Shown in pieces: positions 1 to 5,928 of a DNA stretch of 5,928 bases. The translations under genes were made by a program, and so were the position numbers. Origin of the DNA: Lautropia sp. SCN 70-15 (GTDB lineage Bacteria > Pseudomonadota > Gammaproteobacteria > Burkholderiales > Burkholderiaceae_E); contig MEEC01000270.1 of assembly GCA_001724315.1 (NCBI GenBank), positions 1 to 5,928 of the forward strand. The letters are read 5' to 3'. The notes under the pieces were generated by a model. That model had not been told where the DNA came from. It saw only the letters and a list, made by a program, of their open reading frames with translations, and did no database searches. Position 1 is the first letter of the stretch, and every line of letters starts with the position of its first letter.

Positions 1-868
1 CGTCCGCCGCAAGCGGGATCGGCGCAACGGCCTCGATCGCCAGTTCCGCGAACTTCGCGGCCAGCACCCTCGGATGCCCGAGGTGGCGCCCGAGCAGCAG
101 CCTGGGCAGCATCGCCAGCGCGCCCGCCCGGCCGAAGCGGCCGGCGACCACGGCATCGAGCGCGCCGTCGTCGATGCGCGCCGCCGGCGCGATCGGCATG
201 CCGGAGCCGTAGCTGGGCGTGTTCAGGCAGGCGGCGAACAGCGCCTCGCCGTCGTGCAGCAGGCGGCGGTCGGCCAGGATCCGGATCCGGCAGGGCTTCA
301 GTGCGACGAGTTCGGCCAAGGTGGCGACCAGGTATCGGGGCATGCCCCCGACCCAGCCCGGCACCGCGAGCGCGCGCCGGGACACCGCGGCGTCGAAGCC
401 GGCCGACAGGCTGGAGGCGAAGGGGACAGATCCCGCCGGCGTGCGCAGCTCGCCCGCGTCGCAGGGGACGGCCGGCGCGCGCAGCGCCCGCGCGAGCGCG
501 TCCTCGAGGCCGAGTCCGAACACGCCCAGGGCGCGCGCGAAATCGTTGCCGGTGCCGACCGGCACCAGGCCGAGCTCCAGCCGGCCCGCCAGCAATGCCG
601 GCAACAGACGGTGAACGCTGCCGTCGCCGCCGACGAGGACCACCCTGCTGCCTTGCGAAAGCCCGGACAGCCGGTCGCGGATCTCGTCGGTCCCGGCCGC
701 CAGGACCGGCGTGCCCGGCGCGTGGCGCGAAAGCCAGGCTTCGATCGGCCCGAGCAGCCGCGCCGCCCGCCCGCCGGCGGCCCTGGGATTGACGACGACG
801 ATGGCATTGGCAGTCCTGGCCGGGCCGGCCGGACGGTAGTTCGCCGACGATAGCAGGCGAGCCGGCAC
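1..868 (-). CDS. YegS/diacylglycerol kinase family lipid kinase (3' end beyond window)
   Basis: A lipid kinase of the DAGK catalytic-domain family, which phosphorylates diacylglycerol or a related lipid with ATP at the inner membrane face. Reading the minus strand from a GTG at 868 gives 289 open codons with no stop before the left edge. Family motifs appear in order: NAIVVVNPRAAGG (residues 21-33, first strand and Gly-rich turn), GGDGS (80-84, nucleotide-binding signature), VGTGNDFAR (104-112), SAGFD (155-159), and a C-terminal block around SGMPIAPAARIDDGALDAVV (222-241). The usual family length is about 290-320 residues, so only a short tail should be missing. The start is uncertain: no in-frame ATG lies ahead of NAIVVVNP, the GTG at 868 is the nearest conventional start, and no convincing Shine-Dalgarno precedes it. 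The frame stays open further upstream. It is transcribed divergently from the FAH gene. Lipid substrate cannot be read from sequence. Confidence 0.9.
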   Translation of the reverse strand, partial: MPARLLSSANYRPAGPARTANAIVVVNPRAAGGRAARLLGPIEAWLSRHAPGTPVLAAGTDEIRDRLSGLSQGSRVVLVGGDGSVHRLLPALLAGRLELGLVPVGTGNDFARALGVFGLGLEDALARALRAPAVPCDAGELRTPAGSVPFASSLSAGFDAAVSRRALAVPGWVGGMPRYLVATLAELVALKPCRIRILADRRLLHDGEALFAACLNTPSYGSGMPIAPAARIDDGALDAVVAGRFGRAGALAMLPRLLLGRHLGHPRVLAAKFAELAIEAVAPIPLAAD

Positions 869-936
869 GGCGGCCAGCGGCGATCGAAACGCTCGGTCCG
901 GAAGCGAAGCGCGCGAACACGGGAAGGGGTGGGAAG

Positions 937-949
937 GCTCCTCTGGAGC
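937..949. other. Short perfect hairpin in the divergent intergenic region
   Basis: GCTCC (937-941), loop TCT, GGAGC (945-949): a perfect 5-base-pair stem with a three-base loop between the two divergent genes. No T-tract follows on either strand, so it is not a standard intrinsic terminator. It could be a small regulator site, a leader hairpin for the kinase transcript, or chance in GC-rich DNA. Nothing else recognisable lies in 869-936. Confidence 0.25.
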
Positions 950-961
950 ACCCGCCGCCGA

Positions 962-977
962 TTCGTTAACATGCGAA
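962..977. promoter_or_regulatory. Candidate operator/promoter ahead of the FAH-hpaR-like unit
   Basis: An AT-richer patch in very GC-rich DNA holds the interrupted inverted repeat TTCG-N8-CGAA (arms 962-965 and 974-977), and within it a weak -10-like TAACAT (967-972). A very weak -35-like TGGAGC (944-949) lies 17 bases upstream. The repeat is only 3 bases from the ATG at 981. MarR-family regulators commonly bind short inverted repeats overlapping promoters of their own unit, and such a regulator is encoded in the unit here. If the -10 is real, transcription would start around 979-981, making the message nearly leaderless; this fits the absence of a Shine-Dalgarno before 981. This is inference, since the arms are only 4 bases. 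Confidence 0.25.
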
Positions 978-980
978 ACA

Positions 981-1073
981 ATGAGACTGATCAGCTTCGA
1001 GCATTCCGGGCGCGCCTCCTTCGGCGCGGTGGTCGAAACCGCTGTCGACGGCCCCGCGCCGCCGGCCGGCTGA
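981..1073 (+). pseudogene. Detached N-terminal segment of the FAH-family gene, ended by in-frame TGA
   Basis: ATG at 981 opens a 30-codon frame beginning MRLISFEHSGRASFGAVVE and ending at TGA 1071-1073. This resembles the usual N-terminal strands of single-domain FAH-family enzymes. The next codons (HADAAIVDLGARLPRY, from 1074) continue the same domain in exactly the same frame, so the TGA sits inside what looks like one continuous 296-codon gene. A single transition (CGA to TGA or TGG to TGA) would explain it without any frameshift. The stop falls in the variable loop before IVDLG. Whether it is a real nonsense mutation, a sequencing error, or evidence of a shortened protein starting at GTG 1092 cannot be decided here. 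No Shine-Dalgarno precedes 981. Confidence 0.65.
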
Positions 1074-1091
1074 CACGCCGACGCGGCGATC

Positions 1092-1871
1092 GTGGACCTG
1101 GGCGCGCGCCTGCCCCGATATGCGGACCTGCGAGCGCTGCTGGCGGCCGAAGCCGCCGGAGAGCCGGCGCTTGCCCAGGCGCGCGAGCTGGTCCTTCGCG
1201 CCGCGCGCAGCCCCGCTTCGGCCGACCTGCGGATCGTCTGCGTCGGCGTCAACTACGCCGAGCGCAACGAGGAGTACCAGGACGCCAGCGAGCGCCCGAA
1301 GTACCCGAGCCTGTTCATGCGCGCCCCCGATTCGCTGGTCGCGCACGGCGCGACGATCCTGCGCCCGCCCGAGTCGGCGCAGCTCGACTACGAGGGCGAG
1401 ATCGCGATCGTGATCGGCAAGGGCGGCCGCCGAATTCCCGCCGAACGCGCCCGGGAGCACGTGGCGGGGCTCACGATCGTGAACGAGGGCACGATCCGCG
1501 ACTGGCTTCGCCACGGGAAATTCAATGTCACGCAGGGCAAGAACTTCGCGGCGAGCGGCGCGATCGGCCCGTGGATCGTGACCGAGGACGAATGCCCGGA
1601 CTTCGGCGACATGCGGCTCGCCACGCGGGTCAACGGCGAGCTTCGGCAGCAGGACAGCACGCGCCGGATGATGTTCCCGCTGGCCGAGCTGATCCGCTAC
1701 ATCTCGACCTTCATGGTGCTCAAGCCGGGCGACGTGATCGCCACCGGCACGCCCACCGGAGCCGGCGCGCGCTTCGACCCGCCCCGCTGGCTGGTGCCCG
1801 GCGACACGGTCGAGGTCGAGGTGGACGGCATCGGGGTGCTGAGCAACACGGTCGCCGATGAAGCGGCCTGA
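1092..1871 (+). CDS. Fumarylacetoacetate hydrolase (FAH) family protein, N-terminus interrupted upstream
   Basis: FAH-fold metal-dependent enzymes hydrolyse, hydrate, isomerise or decarboxylate 2-keto-acid intermediates, often from aromatic meta-cleavage pathways, in the cytoplasm. From GTG 1092 the product is 259 residues. The catalytic domain begins at about residue 47 (LRIVCVGVNY), with DYEGEIAIVIGK (99-110; E101 and E103 are predicted metal ligands), NEGTIRDW (131-138), KFNVTQGKNF (143-152), SGAIGPWIV (155-163) and KPGDVIATGTPTGAGARFDP (211-230). Two positions differ from human FAHD1: the lid histidine is R58 (E61 is kept), and the third metal ligand Asp is E132. As far as I recall, these belong to a recognised proteobacterial subgroup. 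The real start may be 981, which is cut off by TGA at 1071. GTG 1092 is the first workable start after that stop and has no Shine-Dalgarno, so 1092 is a best guess. The 3' end overlaps the regulator gene by 14 bases. Exact substrate is not assignable. Confidence 0.85.
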   Translation: MDLGARLPRYADLRALLAAEAAGEPALAQARELVLRAARSPASADLRIVCVGVNYAERNEEYQDASERPKYPSLFMRAPDSLVAHGATILRPPESAQLDYEGEIAIVIGKGGRRIPAERAREHVAGLTIVNEGTIRDWLRHGKFNVTQGKNFAASGAIGPWIVTEDECPDFGDMRLATRVNGELRQQDSTRRMMFPLAELIRYISTFMVLKPGDVIATGTPTGAGARFDPPRWLVPGDTVEVEVDGIGVLSNTVADEAA

Positions 1872-2346
1872 CGGGACGCCTCGGGCCGGGAAGTCGGCGG
1901 CGCCGCTGCGCGACTTCTCGCAATCGCTGCCGATGCTGCTGCTGCGCAGCCACCAGGCAGTGATGGCCGAGTTCAGGCCGATCCTGCGCGAGCACGGCAT
2001 CACCGAGACGCAATGGCGCGTCCTGCGCGCGCTGACCACCGCCGAATCGCTGCGCGCCAGCCAGCTCGCGGCGCTGACCCTGGTCAGCGGCCCCAGCCTG
2101 ACGCGCATCCTCAAGGCGCTCGAGCAGAGGCGGCTGATCTCTCGCCGCGCCGAGGCCGACGACCAGCGCGCCGCCCGGATCGCCATCTCGGCAGCGGGCC
2201 GGCGCCTGATCGCCACGGTGGCGCCCCACTCGGAGGCGCGCTACCGCGCGATCGGCGAGCGCATCGGCGCCGACCGCATGGACCAGCTCTACGCGCTGCT
2301 CGGAGAACTTCCAGAACGTTTGCGCCGGGTCAAAGGCGCGCGGTAA
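1858..2346 (+). CDS. hpaR-like: MarR-family transcriptional regulator, HpaR-like
   Basis: A 162-residue winged-helix regulator, probably a dimeric ligand-responsive repressor. An N-terminal helix block (RDFSQSLPMLLLRSHQAVMA, 18-37, then EFRPILREHGITETQWRVLR, 38-57) matches the HpaR pattern of FRPI-x5-LTE-x-QWR known from E. coli HpaR, which controls homoprotocatechuate (4-hydroxyphenylacetate) degradation. The helix-turn-helix spans about 66-97 (SGPSLTRILKALEQRRLISR at 77-96), and the wing carries the MarR D-x-R feature (D102, R104 in DDQR). Length is slightly above E. coli HpaR because of a basic N-terminal extension of about 15 residues. The ATG at 1858 lies inside the end of the FAH gene (14-base overlap), suggesting translational coupling and one transcript. 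No strong Shine-Dalgarno is visible. A later ATG around codon 26 would remove conserved helix residues. Likely target: the promoter before 981, perhaps also the divergent kinase gene. The effector is unknown, and no other homoprotocatechuate genes are present in the window. Confidence 0.88.
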   Translation: MKRPDGTPRAGKSAAPLRDFSQSLPMLLLRSHQAVMAEFRPILREHGITETQWRVLRALTTAESLRASQLAALTLVSGPSLTRILKALEQRRLISRRAEADDQRAARIAISAAGRRLIATVAPHSEARYRAIGERIGADRMDQLYALLGELPERLRRVKGAR

Positions 2347-2405
2347 GGCCTCCCGACCGGGCATCGACCGCTCCTGACGGACTCCACCTGCTGCCGACGC
2401 GACCG

Positions 2406-5174
<2,769 letters not shown>

Positions 5175-5211
5175 ACTGGCGCAGCATGGCTCCAACAGGG
5201 ACTTACGCCAG

Positions 5212-5799
5212 ATGAACGCCGTCATCGAGCCCACCCGGCACAAGCTGTCGATCGACGACTACATGCGCCTCGGCGAGGCAGGTGTCCTTGCGCCCGACGC
5301 CCGCGTCGAGCTGATAGAAGGAGACCTGATCGACATGCCCCCGATCGGACCCGGCCACATGTCGGTGACCAATCGCCTTAACCGCCTGCTGATTCGCCGG
5401 GCGGGTGACGACGCGATCGTCTCGGTGGCGCACCCGATGAGCCTTCCGCCCTGGTCGATGCCGCAGCCGGACTTCATGTTGCTGGCGCCTCGCCCCGACG
5501 ACTACGCATCGGCCCACCCGGGTGCGACCGACGTGCTGCTCGCGATCGAAGTGGCCGACTCGTCGCTGCGCTACGACCGAAGCACCAAGGCGCGGTTGTA
5601 CGCCGCGCACGGCGTCACCGAATACTGGATCGTCGAGGTCGGCGCACGCCGGCTGCATCGATTCCTTGGTCCGCGGGTGACCGACGCATCCTGGGCCTCT
5701 TCGGAAACGCTGGAGGCGCCGTTCTCCGTCGCGCCGCGGGCCTTGCCCAGGATCGTGCTGCGCTCCGACGAGATCTGGCCCGGCCATGCAGCCGGCTGA
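5212..5799 (+). CDS. Uma2 family (DUF820) PD-(D/E)XK nuclease-like protein
   Basis: A 195-residue protein of the Uma2 family (restriction-endonuclease-like fold), whose cellular role is largely unknown. Fold landmarks are present in order: the family opening LSIDDYMRLGEAG (12-24), RVELIEGDLIDMPP (31-44; E33 is the N-terminal acidic residue), PDFMLL (86-91; D87), AIEVADSS (111-118; E113) and K126 in the segment before LYAAHGVTEYWIVE (129-142). Together E33, D87, E113 and K126 form the expected PD-(D/E)XK-type acidic/lysine set, so the active site looks intact. Length is typical. The start at 5212 is preferred because MNAVIEPTRHKLSIDDY matches the family opening and an AGGGA (5197-5201) lies about ten bases upstream. 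A longer version from ATG 5158 would overlap the ATPase and add an unremarkable arginine-rich stretch. No toxin-antitoxin partner, methylase or transposase is adjacent, so it appears as an orphan gene. It converges on xerD with a 27-base gap. Confidence 0.9.
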   Translation: MNAVIEPTRHKLSIDDYMRLGEAGVLAPDARVELIEGDLIDMPPIGPGHMSVTNRLNRLLIRRAGDDAIVSVAHPMSLPPWSMPQPDFMLLAPRPDDYASAHPGATDVLLAIEVADSSLRYDRSTKARLYAAHGVTEYWIVEVGARRLHRFLGPRVTDASWASSETLEAPFSVAPRALPRIVLRSDEIWPGHAAG

Positions 5800-5826
5800 A
5801 TGCTGCGGCCGGCGCCGACTGCAGGT

Positions 5827-5928
5827 TCAGCCGCGGGGGTGGTGCTTCGCGTGCAGCGCCTTGAGCCGCTCGCGGGCCACGTGCGTGTATATCTGGGTGT
5901 TCGAGATGTCGGCGTGGCCGAGCAGCAT
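5827..5928 (-). CDS. xerD: Tyrosine recombinase XerD, C-terminal fragment (5' end beyond window)
   Basis: The minus strand from the right edge reads 33 codons to a TGA at 5827-5829. The peptide begins LLGHADISNTQIYTHVA after an in-frame Met and ends HAKHHPRG. This is the C-terminal end of a tyrosine recombinase: the LGH histidine is a catalytic residue and the Tyr nine residues later (TQIYTHV) is the nucleophile that bonds covalently to DNA. The spacing equals H270-Y279 of E. coli XerD, and the HHPR tail matches XerD better than XerC. XerD acts with XerC at dif to resolve chromosome dimers. The Met at the window edge (CAT at 5926-5928) is internal to the real gene, not a start. Chromosomal xerD is more likely than a phage or integron integrase because of the tail, but only this fragment is visible. 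Confidence 0.85.
   Translation of the reverse strand: MLLGHADISNTQIYTHVARERLKALHAKHHPRG

Noticed and set aside
74..853. Plus-strand open frame over the left-edge kinase
   Set aside because: Repetitive Arg/Ala/Gln/Gly composition with no motif; the minus strand carries GGDGS and GTGNDFAR of a real lipid kinase.
298..981. Minus-strand open frame with an ATG at 981 overlapping the kinase
   Set aside because: It is one base out of frame from the real kinase; its Arg/Ser/Pro-rich product lacks the kinase motifs.
1071..1073. TGA read as selenocysteine
   Set aside because: It falls in a variable loop away from the active site, FAH-family enzymes are not known selenoproteins, and no SECIS-like hairpin is obvious just downstream.
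966..2216. Long minus-strand open frame (416 codons) opposite the FAH and regulator genes
   Set aside because: Its peptide is Arg/Ala/Gly/His-rich with no domain, and it lies antisense to two recognisable genes; typical shadow of high-GC coding DNA.
2013..2405. N-terminal extension of the ATPase into the regulator gene
   Set aside because: The extension is Arg/Ala/Pro-rich, overlaps hpaR-like coding sequence out of frame, and the family N-terminal domain begins just after ATG 2406.
5776..5826. GC-rich palindromes (TGGCCCGGCCA at 5776-5786, CAGCCGGCTG at 5789-5798) as a bidirectional terminator between Uma2 and xerD
   Set aside because: Short, without T-tracts on either side, and mostly inside the Uma2 coding region; expected by chance at this GC content.

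Overview
The window looks like chromosomal DNA from a high-GC (about 70% by eye) proteobacterium, most likely a betaproteobacterium of the Burkholderiales. The reasons are the strong G/C third-position bias, the XerD-type C-terminus at the right edge, and the resemblance of the FAH-family/HpaR-like pair to Burkholderiales proteins known from general knowledge. No taxonomic search was possible.

Layout, left to right. (1) Bases 1-868, minus strand: most of a YegS/diacylglycerol-kinase-like lipid kinase that runs off the left edge and has no ATG start. (2) Bases 869-980: a divergent intergenic stretch with a small hairpin and an AT-richer patch that may carry a promoter/operator. (3) Bases 981-1871, plus strand: a fumarylacetoacetate hydrolase (FAH) family gene. 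Its first 30 codons (from ATG 981) are cut off from the rest by an in-frame TGA at 1071-1073. The catalytic part is open from GTG 1092. (4) Bases 1858-2346: a MarR-family regulator of the HpaR (homoprotocatechuate operon regulator) type, overlapping the FAH gene by 14 bases. (5) Bases 2406-5174: a complete 922-residue P2-like cation-transporting P-type ATPase. (6) Bases 5212-5799: a complete Uma2/DUF820 PD-(D/E)XK nuclease-like protein. (7) Bases 5827-5928, minus strand: the last 33 codons of a tyrosine recombinase, almost certainly xerD, converging on the Uma2 gene.

The FAH enzyme and the MarR regulator form a probable two-gene unit for catabolism of an aromatic-derived or other 2-keto acid. 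The regulator probably controls its own promoter upstream of 981. The ATPase follows 59 bases later on the same strand without an obvious terminator and may be co-transcribed, but has no obvious functional link. The Uma2 gene is probably a separate unit. Nothing here looks like a mobile element, CRISPR array or defence island. The most unusual features are the in-frame stop inside the FAH reading frame, non-standard residues at its catalytic positions, and the missing M6 aspartate in the ATPase.
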